DNA from: Aquila chrysaetos chrysaetos
Lineage: Eukaryota; Chordata; Aves; Accipitriformes; Accipitridae
NCBI RefSeq assembly: GCF_900496995.4
Contig: NC_044027.1
Location: 8,022,743 to 8,086,742, forward strand
DNA length: 64,000 nucleotides
Reading direction: 5' to 3'
Position 1 is the first letter of the stretch; each line of letters begins with the position of its first letter. Shown here piece by piece: positions 11,801-21,700 of this stretch. The notes beneath the pieces were generated by a model. That model did no database searches. It saw only the letters and a list, made by a program, of their open reading frames with translations, and was not told the origin of the DNA. A program made the translations under genes and the position numbers.

Positions 11801-12900
11801 AAGGGCCGAGGGCCGGCGGGGGCTGCCAGGAGCCGGGCTGCGGCGGGGCAGAGCCCGGGGGGACCGCGCTGCGGGTCCCGCCCGAGCCGGGCTTCGGCGC
11901 CGTGGATAAGGGACCAGCGACGGGCGCAGGGGACCGTCTAGGGGGATGTGCCTGCAGCGTCACGTATAAGGGACGGGCAGCACAAAGTGAAAACTTGCCC
12001 CCCGCGAGTCCCCAAAACCACCCTTCTCGCCTCAAAGCATCCTTCTCGAGGCGCTGCCCCCCGCGGAGCCGGGATGAGCCCCAGCGCTAGGACACGTCGG
12101 GCCGGTTGACGGCTTCTCCCGGGGCCGCCCGGCGGAGCGAGCAGGCAGAACGGCACCGACGGGCTCCCCGCTTGCCCCCGCCCGGGCCAGGCCGGGCCGG
12201 CGATGCCCGGAGTGGGGCGGGGGCCAGGCAGCTCCGTGCCCCGACGGGGCGGCACGGCAGCGAGCCCAGGCTCCGCTCCCCGCCTCCGCAGCGGCCCCGG
12301 GGCGCGGAGGGGAGCGCGGCAAGGCGGAGGCGAGTGCCGGGGCAACCCGCCTGCCGAGCAGCGGGGCGGGGCAGGGCCGCCCGTCCCCGTCCCGTCGGGT
12401 CTCACCTCGTCGCCGCTGTCGCTGGAGTGTCCCCCCTCGCTGGCGGCGCCGCTGGAGCTGCCGCTGCTGCCCAGCCCGGAGAGGCCGCCGGAGCCCGGCT
12501 GCAGGGCGGCGGGGCAGAGCGGGGGGCCGGGGAAGGCGGCGGCGGCGGGGCCGGGAAAGGGCGGGCCGGGCAGGGCGGCGTTGGCGGCGCCCGGGGCCGC
12601 GGGCCCGGCCCAGGGCGGGGCGGGCCAGGCCGGGCCGCAGCAGGCCGCGGCGCGGGGCTCGGGCGAGGGCTGGCGGCAGGGCCGGCCCGGGCGCGCCTCC
12701 GCCTTGGCGGGCGGCCCGGCGGGCGGGGGCAGCCAGGCGCGGGCCGGCGGCGGGTCGCGGGCGCCCTCGGGCTCGGCAGCGAAGGGGAAGAAGAGCGGCT
12801 GGGCAGGCGCCCCGTCGAAGCCGCCGCGGGGGAAGGGCGGGCCGGCGTCGGGCAGGAGGCCGAAGGGGGCGGCCGGCAGCCCCCCGTCCGGGCTGAACAT
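8592..12900 (-). CDS. POU5F3: POU5F3 (PouV), POU-domain pluripotency factor, five coding exons
   Basis: This is a class V POU transcription factor, paralogous to mammalian OCT4, that binds octamer DNA and keeps early embryonic and germ cells undifferentiated. Coding exons on the minus strand are 12900-12406, 10468-10357, 9951-9821, 9288-9124 and 8843-8592. Joined, they give 384 residues with no stop, and every intron has GT/AG ends and compatible phase. Residues 1-165 are a Pro/Gly/Ala-rich activation region. The POU-specific domain spans about 166-240, the linker and homeodomain about 247-317, with the recognition-helix motif '[12 protein letters not shown]' at 305-316. Lying between FUT7 and NPDC1 is the location I recall for avian POU5F3 and separates it from POU5F1. 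The class V call is firm. The long N-terminus depends on the 12900 start, the only in-frame ATG that fits an exon start there. Confidence 0.93.
9124..9288 (-). CDS. POU5F3: POU5F3 coding exon 4 (linker and homeodomain start)
   Basis: Fifty-five residues from '[10 protein letters not shown]' to 'DLNLDKD'. It holds the basic cluster '[11 protein letters not shown]', which acts as nuclear localisation signal and homeodomain arm, and helices 1-2. It is in phase 0 at both ends, with a GTAGG donor. Confidence 0.95.
9821..9951 (-). CDS. POU5F3: POU5F3 coding exon 3 (POU-specific domain, second half)
   Basis: It encodes '[20 protein letters not shown]' and '[20 protein letters not shown]', the rest of the POU-specific domain, with the DNA-contacting SQTTICRFE helix. 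It ends '...NMQE' in phase 0 at a GTGTG donor. Confidence 0.95.
10357..10468 (-). CDS. POU5F3: POU5F3 coding exon 2 (POU-specific domain, first half)
   Basis: It encodes '[20 protein letters not shown]' followed by '[16 protein letters not shown]', helices 1-3 of the POU-specific domain. A CAG acceptor precedes it at 10471-10469 and a GTAAG donor follows at 10356. It ends in phase 1. Confidence 0.95.
10721..10750. repeat. (CACCC)n pentamer microsatellite
   Basis: About six tandem CACCC/CCCCA units lie in POU5F3 intron 1. Nothing else is recognisable in that intron (10469-12405). Confidence 0.85.
12406..12900 (-). CDS. POU5F3: POU5F3 coding exon 1 (N-terminal transactivation region)
   Basis: The exon starts '[14 protein letters not shown]', similar to the family's MFSP-like beginnings, and ends 'HSSDSGDE' in phase 0 before a GTGAG donor at 12405-12401. 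It encodes 165 residues dominated by Pro, Ala and Gly with a Ser-rich acidic end. Base composition is extremely GC-rich, so this exon is likely to be missing from many short-read assemblies. Confidence 0.9.
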
Positions 12901-13002
12901 GCTGCCCGCCGCCCTAGGGCTCCATGCGGGGGCTGCGGGGCTCGGCCCGGCCGCCCGCCGGCCGCTGCCTCCCTGCTGCGGCGCTGCCGGGGCCTCTGAA
13001 GG

Positions 13003-13038
13003 CGGCGGGGCCGGGCCGGGCCGGGCCGGGCCGGGCCG
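13003..13038. repeat. (GGGCC)n tandem repeat in the POU5F3 5' flank
   Basis: About six to seven copies of the pentamer lie about 100 bases before the POU5F3 start codon, between it and the CCAAT box. Confidence 0.85.
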
Positions 13039-13103
13039 TATGGAAATGGGCCCCGGCCCCATTGGCCCCGCACCGGTGGGTCGGGCGTGAACTTGATCCC
13101 CGA

Positions 13104-13139
13104 GGGGGGGGGGGGGGCGTCGGGGGGAGGGGGGAGAAG
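13104..13139 (+). other. G-run tract with quadruplex potential
   Basis: A run of 14 G at 13104-13117 is followed by further G-runs up to 13139, enough for a four-tract G-quadruplex on the + strand. It lies about 200 bases upstream of the POU5F3 start codon. Confidence 0.6.
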
Positions 13140-15970
13140 GTGCGAGGGAAGGTGGGCTGTGGCTCGCCCGCGCCCTCGGGCCGCGGGGAGGAGAGGACCG
13201 GGGCCGGCCCCGGCGGGCGAGGGACGCCGCCACGGGGCCTCGCACCCCCCCCGGCCCCGCTCGCCCCGTCTGCGGGGAAGGGCAGAGCTGCCCCCCCCGC
13301 GCAGCTCGGGGGTGCTCGGTGGGGCCCACGCCTCCGAATGTTGGGGCAGCACCAGCCCCAGGGTCCCCCCACCCGGGGACTCCCCAGCGCCGCAGGGCAC
13401 GGGCAGGGGACCGGGATCGCTCTGGGGAACGGGGGCAGCAGCCCGGCGTCAGCCCCGGGGCCGCCGGTGCCGTCGTGCTGGAGGAGGGCTCGGCCACCCC
13501 TCTCGGCCCTCCGCGACGCGCTGTCCCGGCGGCAGAGCCTCACGCCTCCGTGGGGTGCCCCGCAGAGCGCTTCGTGGACAAAGCTGGGGCTCCCCGGCTC
13601 CCTCACGCTCCCCCCGTCCCTCTCCCTCGCTCCACAGAGGAAGGCCCTGCCTCGGAGGGAGCGTGTCCTCGCCGGAGGCCCGGGCAGGCAGCGAGGCCCC
13701 GGAGCTCTGGGTGTGCCGCCGGGGAGCTGATTGCAGCCCCGGCTATCGGGCCCATCTGCCCCACAATGCAGGCGATTGGTATCTTCTCTATCTGAAGGGC
13801 TTTCCTCTCGCACCGCCCCGCACAATGCCGCTATCGGGGCCGGCTCCAGGCGTTTCCCCCTTCCCTCCCGCAGCTTCCCCGATCCTGACGCTGGGATCTG
13901 CCTGCCCGCTGCCCGCTGCCGGCTCCCGGGACAGGCAGGGACCGGCAGGGTGGGCACCCCCCGGCCCCAGCCAGAGCAGGGCGAGGGGCGATCCAGCCGC
14001 CAGCACCGCTCCCTGTTTATTAACCCGGATTACCGGGAGCCTGCTGCCGCCGTCTCGCACTGGAGATATGCCGAAGAGATAGGCTGGAGGAGCCTCCCCC
14101 GCGGCGGTGGAATGGGGCTGGGGCTGCTGGTGGGACTTGGGGAAGGCGCTCGATGCTGACCATGAAGCACTTGCTTTGGCTCCCGAGAGGGCTGGCTCCC
14201 GAGGGCTGGCTCCAAGGGACTCGTACCTAGAGGCTGGCACACGGGGGCTGGCACCCGCAGTGCCTGCGGCAGCCCCTGGCCCAGCACATGGCACTGCCGC
14301 ACGTCGGGGCGAGTGGAACCACCACCCCCCACCCTCCACCCCTTGCAATGATATTCCTAGAAGGAAAAAAAAAAAAGATGACCGAGAGGATGAGCTGGAG
14401 CTAAAGCCCCTTCCTGACTCCCGGCTGGGCATGTGCCAGCCTGCCCTGGGCAGGGAGGGCAGCCCCAGGAAAACGACCTGAGGATGCAAAAAGCCCATCA
14501 GCGGGGACGTGGGCGACCCTGAATGAGCCCCGCGGCTGCCGGACCTGCCTGGGGGGGAACCCCTGCCCAGACCCGGTGGGGCACCTTCCCCCGCAGGTGC
14601 TGGTTTCGGCTGTGCCAAGGGCAGAGCCAGGCCCCGGGCCGCGCTGCCGGGGATGCCGGCACCAGGCGCCGTGCGGGCAGGCCGGCCGCGCTGCCTGCCC
14701 CGCTGCCTGCCCCGCTGCCAGCGGGCAGAGGAAGTCTCGCTGCGGGACTCCAATCGCCGCCATCAGCCCTGCTCCTCCCGGGCTCCCGCTGCGGCCCGGG
14801 GTTTCAGAAGATCCTTGGCCGGGCAGTAACTCCCCTTCCCTTTGATTTATTGTTCCCGGGTCGGACCCCCTCCTCCTGCCAACCTGCTCTTTCTCTCCAT
14901 CCCCCCAGGAAGCCCCCCAGCCCCCCCAGCCCGCCGAGGCCTCAAACGCATTCCTGCTCCCTTTCATATACAGGCGGAGGGGAAGGGAGACGTTGACTTT
15001 GAACCGGCCCCTTTGTAGGAGGGGGGCCCATTGTGGCAGTGATGGTTTTAACTGGGGGATGTGGAGGGAGTCAGTGGGGTTTCTCGGTGTGTGCCCCCCC
15101 CCCTACATTTCAATGGGGCGATTTTGGGGGGGCCGTATGAGGTGCCCGGTTATTGTGCTCCAATGGCCGATGCTTGGCCGTCCGTCTCATTTGGGACAGA
15201 GCCTCCTGCCTGCTCCGGGAGGAGGAAGGATGCATCCTTCCATCACCCCCACGGCTGGAGCCTGCTCATGCTCCAGGCTCGGGCCTGGCTCTGTGGTCTG
15301 TAATGCAGCCAGGGATGGGTGGGATTCCACTGGGAAAAAGGGAGCAGAAAGAAATGCGTCTGTCCTCCCCGGCTCGCTGAGATGGCAGCAGACTGGGGGG
15401 GGGCAGAGATGCACATCCACTTGTCCTCCCTTTGCTGAGCGTGCTGATTTGGCAGTGGTTTGGCTTGGAGACAAGGTTTTAAGAGAGCGTATGATCACAG
15501 ATTATGTTTTACTCACCATCAGCCCACCTTCTGTCCTGGGGCAGGTGATGGAGAAGCCACCAGGGCTGTGCTGGGTCCCCCTGAGTTTCACGCCTAAGGC
15601 AATCACACCTTGGTGGGCTGCAGCCCTGCACGTGACGGGTTGGGGCCCCACAGTCAGAGGCCGGCCACAGTCTTCACCCCAGGTCCATGTGAGGAGGGCT
15701 GGGCAGTGGGTTCAGCTTCAGAAGCCCCATCCCTGGGAGGAACGCCAAAGCTCCTCCGTGGCACTGCAGTTTGCTTGGCTGCAGCTGGCCTGGGCAGGCA
15801 GGATGGTGGGTTGGTGCTTCCAAAGCCAGCTGAGCTGAAAGTCCTGGAGGACGTTTTGGTCCAGTTCTCTCCCCTCATAAAAAGGCCTCTGCATTACTGA
15901 GCCCGGGCTGTAATTTGGCTATTGCCCACATCACCACAGTGCCTGAACACACCAGCTGCTCCTCCCTGCT

Positions 15971-16003
15971 GTTTTACAGCTGGGGAAACTGAGGCACAGA
16001 TAG
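15971..16003 (+). repeat. MIR-like SINE core fragment
   Basis: The string 'ttttacagctggggaaactg' followed by 'aggcacaga' matches the MIR core, including its preceding TTTTACAG. It is better preserved than the copy near 3354. Confidence 0.5.
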
Positions 16004-17195
16004 GCTGGGGCTGAGCACAGACCCCACACCCAGCCCTGGGCTGTCCCAGGCTGTCTGTGGCACAGATGTGGTGTCCCAGGACAAATGGCTCTTCCGTGGC
16101 TGGACACGTGGTGGGCACACGGCTTCCCAGGGGACACAGATCTCCTGCTACCACGGTGCCCTGAGCGAGGGCATCTTCCCAGGAGGAGCAGCTGGGTTTT
16201 ACTCAAAGCTAGAGCTTCCTAAAAAACCCAGGCATGCTCTGAGAGGCTGCTGGGCTCTGAGAGCAAAGGAAGGATAAATTTGGGAACCTCAGAGATAGGG
16301 GTGCAATGCTGGGTTTCCCCAGGGTGAGCTTTGGGGTGATCCCAGGTGATTTGGGGTGCGATGCTGCCCACCCGACGCTGCAGCTGGACACCCCGGGGCT
16401 GCCCATGAGCAGGGCTGAGCAAAGCATTCCCGATGGTGCCCCGGCGCTTTGGTGGTGAGTCAGCACCCACCTCCAGGCTGCCGAAACCAGGAGGAGATGA
16501 GATTGTATCAGCCTGATGGGGGGCTGACGTGATCAAAGGGCCGGGAGAGGAGCTCAGGCTCCACACAATGGGGGGACACGATAGCCCTTATCTGCCCCTG
16601 CCGAGGTGCGAAGGGCCCGGCCCTGGGGGCCAGGGGCAATGGGGGCGGGTGGGCACTGGGTGCTGCAGGGCTGGGTGCGGGCAGGCACAGCCAGGGGCTC
16701 CCACCCAACCCTTCGCTGGGGACACCTCTCCTGGCAAATATTGAAAAGCAAGAAAATAAACTCTGGTTCTTGCCGGGTTTGGGAAAAACCCTTGGGAGGG
16801 TTTGGAGGCTGCTCCAGCTGCAGGAGGACAGTTGCTCTCGCTGTTCCCTGGGGAAGGTTTTGGGATGGGGAACCCACAGCATCCTCCCTCCCTGTCCCCT
16901 CCGCCCACCCCACTCCCGGGCCAAGGGCCCTGTAGCAGGGAGCTGTCCCCACACCACACACTCGCATGAGTCTCAAACATGTCGTTTAATAAAATCTCCT
17001 TTTAAAAGAACTACAATCCATACAACAACGAGGGGCACAGGGAGAAGGGCAAGAGCCCCATGGGTAGGGGAGCAGGGCGTGGGGAAAGGATCTGTGCAGT
17101 GACAGCCTCTGCCAGCCACCCCGCCGGGGATGGTCCCACACCACCACCGCTCACTGGCACAGCCCTGCCACTGCTGCCTGCCCTGCCAGTGCCTG

Positions 17196-17330
17196 CCTGC
17201 ACGTGCAACAGCTCCTGAGCGTGCAATGGCTCCCGTGCGTGCAACAGCTCCTGTCCGTGCAAGAGGCCACCCCCATGCAAGACACGACCTGCGTGCAACA
17301 GGTTACCCGTGGCCATAACAGTCCACACCA
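17196..17330. repeat. Short minisatellite, GTGCAACAGCTCCTG-like unit
   Basis: 'gtgcaacagctcctg' and variants recur about every 20 bases over five or six units. Confidence 0.7.
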
Positions 17331-18511
17331 GGGTCTGGACATGAAGCCACATCTGTGAAAAGCAACACAAAACCTATCCTGGGCCTTATGCTGGAGGGGT
17401 CACAGCCAATGCACCAGGGAGGTTTTGGGGAACAGCGCTGGGCTCCGAGAAAGAATGTGTCAGTGAGGGCTGGTGAGGCCAGACATAGACACAGGCAGCG
17501 GAGGGGTACAGGGGGTCTCTGGAGCCCAGGAGGTGCCTGGGATGGAGCAGCAGAGACCGTCCCCTGCCACAGAGGGATGCCCAGAGAGAGCGCCAGGCTG
17601 GGCTCTGTGCAGAGAAGCAACACAGCAAAGCCATCGTGCCTTGGCTACCCCTCCCAGCCCCCCCAAGCCCCCACCAGTCTCAGTCCATCCTCCCCCATGG
17701 TCACATAGGCTTAAAAACAAAACCCTGAACCCTTTTTCTGAGTTTTCACCCCATGGAGGCCCGGGGTGAGAGCCCAGCTGGCACCCAGGGCTGCCACGAG
17801 CAAATCCTCTGCCTCTGCTGGCACAGCCCAGCACGGGGTCCCAGGCCACAGCAGCGCTGGGACTGTCTGTGCCCCAGGGCTTCCGAGGACCAGCACCCCT
17901 AGAAGAGGATGGAGCTGGTGCAGGGGGCCAGGGCAGAGCCTCTGCTCCCAGCCAGGCACAGAACAGGGCAGCATGTGAAGGTGCATCCTGGAAACCAATG
18001 CCAGCGCCTGCCCGAGCCTGCTCCTGCTCCTGCCCTTGGCTCCTGGAGCAGGACCCTGCTGCCAGGAGCTGCCTGGCCTGGGGAGGAGGGCACAGGCCAG
18101 GCACCAGAGCCTTCAGCGATGCCACCTGCTCTGGGGAAAGTCTCCATCCCTGGCAGAGGGGGTCTGGGCAGGCTGGCAGCCCTGACGCCTTCCCCTGCAG
18201 GCACGAGTGTGCCTGGACCCCCCCTGGACCATCTCTCACCCTCTGACCCCCCCTCCAGCCCTTTCCCAGCTGCTGTCGCATCAGCCCAGCCACAGCCGGG
18301 GCAGCAGCCCCCTCCTCAAAGCCAAATGCAAACAGACAGCGTTGTACCCCCCCCGCCAGGTTCTGTGCCAAGGCAGCGGCCGCCCCCCCACCCCGGGGGC
18401 TGGCATGTCCCAGAAAGCAGCTTGTGAAGGGCAAGGCAGGGACGCGATCACAGCAGCAAAGAGGACAAGGACGCTGGAAACGGGGGCGATCCCCCCTCCC
18501 ATAGCTGTTAG

Positions 18512-18517
18512 TGGGTG
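18512..18517 (-). terminator. NPDC1 polyadenylation signal
   Basis: TTTATT on + reads AATAAA on the minus strand, about 155 bases past the NPDC1 stop. This implies a compact 3' UTR of about 18490-18669. Confidence 0.65.
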
Positions 18518-18669
18518 TTTATTGGGCAGGCGTCGAACAGTCTGGCAGAGCGGGGTCCGTGCCCCTTCGCCTGGCTGCGGGTGCCCCTCCGGCGCGGCCG
18601 CCCCGCCGGGCTTCGGCGTTGGGCGTACAGTCCGTAGCAAGCTCAGGCAGAGGAGAGGAGGGGTGTTTG

Positions 18670-18747
18670 TTACTGATGCGACTTGGGGTTGGAGGGGTGT
18701 AAGGAGGAGTCGTCAAACAGCGGGTTCCTCACTTCCATTTCTCCTGT
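18670..18747 (-). CDS. NPDC1: NPDC1 coding exon 9 (C-terminus)
   Basis: It encodes 'TGEMEVRNPLFDDSSLHPSN' and ends 'PKSHQ' with TAA at 18672-18670. The TGEMEVRNPLFD part is shared with human. Confidence 0.96.
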   Translation of the reverse strand, partial: TGEMEVRNPLFDDSSLHPSNPKSHQ

Positions 18748-21700
18748 CTGCGGCAACAGGAGGGAGCAGGATGGGGGGAAGGAAAAGGCAGGAGGTCAGA
18801 AACCAGCTGGGGTTTGATCCACCCTGTCCCAAGGGGTTTGGGTCTGAACCCTAGCCCAGCAGGGAGGAGTGATGATGGGGGAGACCTCGCGGGCTGGGGT
18901 AACACACACCAGGACCCTGCCATCACCCCTGGAAAGGCACTGCCTCCCTGCCAGGAGCAGTCGGGGATGCTGGGGTGGGGTGATGATGTGTAAAACCCAT
19001 GGTCCCGGATGGGATGGGATCCCACAGCCTGGCTGGAGACCCCAGGATGGGACCCCCAGCCTGGCTGGCAGGAATGGGGTTCCTTGCCCAGACTGCCTGC
19101 CTGCCATCAAGTGCCCTTTAATGGGCCTGTAAAAACCTAATGATGACCCTTAATCTGGGCCCTGATGGCCGGGCTCTGCAGCCATTACCATGTGAAAGGC
19201 TCCTTTTGGGTCTCTTTGTGCTCTTTGTACCCAGGGCTGTTAGGAGCTGCCCTTCCCCGGGGTCTCCTGGCAGCCAGGAAAGTCCCCCCTGGCTTTGAGT
19301 GGTCACAGGTCCCCGGTCCAGGCACTGGGGAGGCACCAGGATGAGCCCCCCTGGTCCCAGTGCCCAGGAGCCTGAGGTGACCATGTCCCTGGCACTGCAG
19401 GGATGGCGGGTTGGGTCTGCCAACGGCTGTTCCAGCTCTTTGCTCCCAGGGCCATGGGGCAGTGCTCCCCAGTGAAAAGCCCTGTGCTTGGGGACCCATG
19501 CCAGGGCACCCACTCCTGCCCACTGGAGAACTCCAGTGGGACCTGGCCAGGGCACATGGGGGAAGCAGAGAGGTTGGACCGTCTCAGGGTTTGATGAAGG
19601 ACGTGTTGAAAAGGGTCCTGGAGAGGAACTGCACATCCCAGGCATGTGTCGGATCCCACCCTGCATGCACAGAATCTCCCCCTGGCCGCCCTGCACCCAC
19701 CATACCGGAGCCAGCCCGGGGCACTCGTACACGGTGAAGTCTCCATCCTCATTCTCCTCGTCGGATGATGCTGAGTCCGGCAGTTTGGGCTCCTCTTTAT
19801 GTCTGGGGGGAGAGGATGCAGAGAGGGGGTGAAGCCCAGGGGGACGATTAACAGCACCCCAGTTAATGGCAGGGCATGGACCAGTGACTGGGTCTGCTGT
19901 CTGCTCCCGTGGCTGCTTACTTCTCCATGGAGAGCATCTGCTGCTTTTGGTGCTGGTAGTGATACATCTGGGCACTCTGAGCCAGTGTCTTGTCCCCGGG
20001 CTGTGGAGACAGCAAGGACAGGCATTGAGACTGAGCTCCAGAGAGCCTCCAGCCTGGCTGGTGGGTGTTCCCCGCTGTATTGGAAGCCCCTCAAGCAGAG
20101 CACATGCCTGGCCTGAGCGCCAAACACCCCAGGAGGGATGTGGGTGCCTTACCGAGATCTTGTCATAGGGTAGGGGGCTGGCCGCTCGCTGTGCTGAGTA
20201 GTCTGCTTTCTGTGCCAGCCTGACCTCCTTCTGCAGCCTGCAAGCGGAGAGGAGAGTGGTTGGCAGCAGGCACTAGAGCAGGCGACTCCATACGGGAGCC
20301 AGTGACCCCCAGAAGGGCTCAGTCCTCTCACCCACACCCCTGCTCCCTGCAATGGCACCCCTCATGGGTGGCACCCCCAGGCACAGCCATCTCCATCCCG
20401 CAGGGCCTGGGCACCAGGCACTGACATGCCCGGGATGCCAGCACCCAGGGCTGCAGCGAGGGCCAAACTAGGTGCCACCAGCTCCCAGGAGCCTGTGCCT
20501 GGCACGGGGGTGTCCCACTGCTGTCCTCCAGCCCCAACAGGCAGATGCCATACCTGCAGGGGCACTGGCAAGGGCAGCTATTGCCTCTCCTCCAAAACCT
20601 CCCAGGTGCCCAGGAAGCATAGGAACAAGCTCCCCCAGGCACAAGGACACTGAGGGACTGGCTGGCACCAGCAGCCCCTGGCTCACCTGCACCAGCAGAC
20701 CGCAGCCACGATCAGCGCCGAGAGCCCAGCCACTGTGCACACCATGATCAGCCCTGCAGAGGTGGAGTGGGACACCGAAGGACAGTGGGTGAGCCTGGCG
20801 GCACAGTGCCACCAGCCCACACTCTCCTGGCCGGGACGTGAAACCCCCTCCCATGAACCGCCTGTCCCCCGGGTCTCACCGAGCACCATGTCATCATTTG
20901 AAGGGATGGGGGACACCTCCACCGGATACTTCTGGACTGCAGTGGTGGTGGAGGTGGGGAGGGTGGTGGCTGCCTCCCGCTGCAGAAGCCCCTCTCTCAG
21001 CCTGCTGGCCATACGCTGTCTGCCACTGGCAGGGACCAGGGTGGCTGTGGGAAAAGACAGAGCCGTGAGCAGAGCAGTGCCCAGGCAGCTCTGGAGGGCA
21101 AACCAGCCTGGGGTGCAGCGTCTGGCTGACGTGGGGTCCCCAGCACCACTGCAGAGAGCGGTGGGAGCGAGGGAGCAGACACTTACTCCTGGGCTTGCCA
21201 TCCTGCAGTGAGTGGGAGTGAGGAGCCTCTTGCCTGGCCAGCACGTCCACCAGAAAATCGATTTTTTCATCCAAGCTGGGAATGGATGTCCGCCCTGTGC
21301 CGGGAGAGAGTGGGCATGACATGGGCACCCCGGGATGCGGCCGCATGCCGAGCCCCAGGGCTGGACCCAGCGTCCCCCCAAGAAGGGGCTCACATCCCAG
21401 CACGAGCAAATGCGGGTGGTTTGGAGTCTAAGCCCACTCGGATGCAGCCCTCTGGCACACCTGTGGTCCCAAAGCTGAGACCTGGGATCTGTACGTGTCC
21501 CTGCCACTTTTGGGATGCTTTTCACCCCACAAATGCTGGAGGCTGCAGGAGCAACAGTGGCCGCAGCCGCCCCCATGCCAGAGCCAGTGGGTCCTACAGA
21601 GCCCCATAGGAGCAGGCAGGCTGCCAGCACCTGCTGCTCAGGAGCTGCCCCATGTCCCCACACCTGGGGCCATACAATGGCCCTGAGCGAGGAGGGACAC

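Larger units (their letters stand above)
12350..13700. promoter_or_regulatory. POU5F3 CpG island and promoter region
   Basis: CpG dinucleotides are very dense across exon 1 and the 5' flank. An inverted CCAAT box lies at 13061-13065 (CCAAT on the minus strand, about 160 bases before the ATG). A tandem GGGCC array (about 13003-13038) sits between it and the ATG. No TATA box is evident, which fits a CpG-island promoter. The transcription start cannot be fixed from sequence. Confidence 0.65.
13700..18489. other. Intergenic region upstream of POU5F3, downstream of NPDC1
   Basis: No exon is recognisable. The region holds a MIR-like core (15971-16003) and a short tandem repeat (17196-17330). By position it is the likely home of POU5F3 upstream enhancers, but I could not identify a convincing OCT/SOX composite site. 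Confidence 0.5.

Noticed and set aside
12106..13090. Two overlapping + strand frames of about 296 codons opposite POU5F3 exon 1
   Set aside because: Arg/Gly/Pro-rich shadows of a CpG island, without motifs.
11938..13497. 519-codon minus-strand frame over POU5F3 exon 1
   Set aside because: Only the part from the ATG at 12900 to the donor at 12406 is coding. The rest is promoter and intron kept open by high GC.
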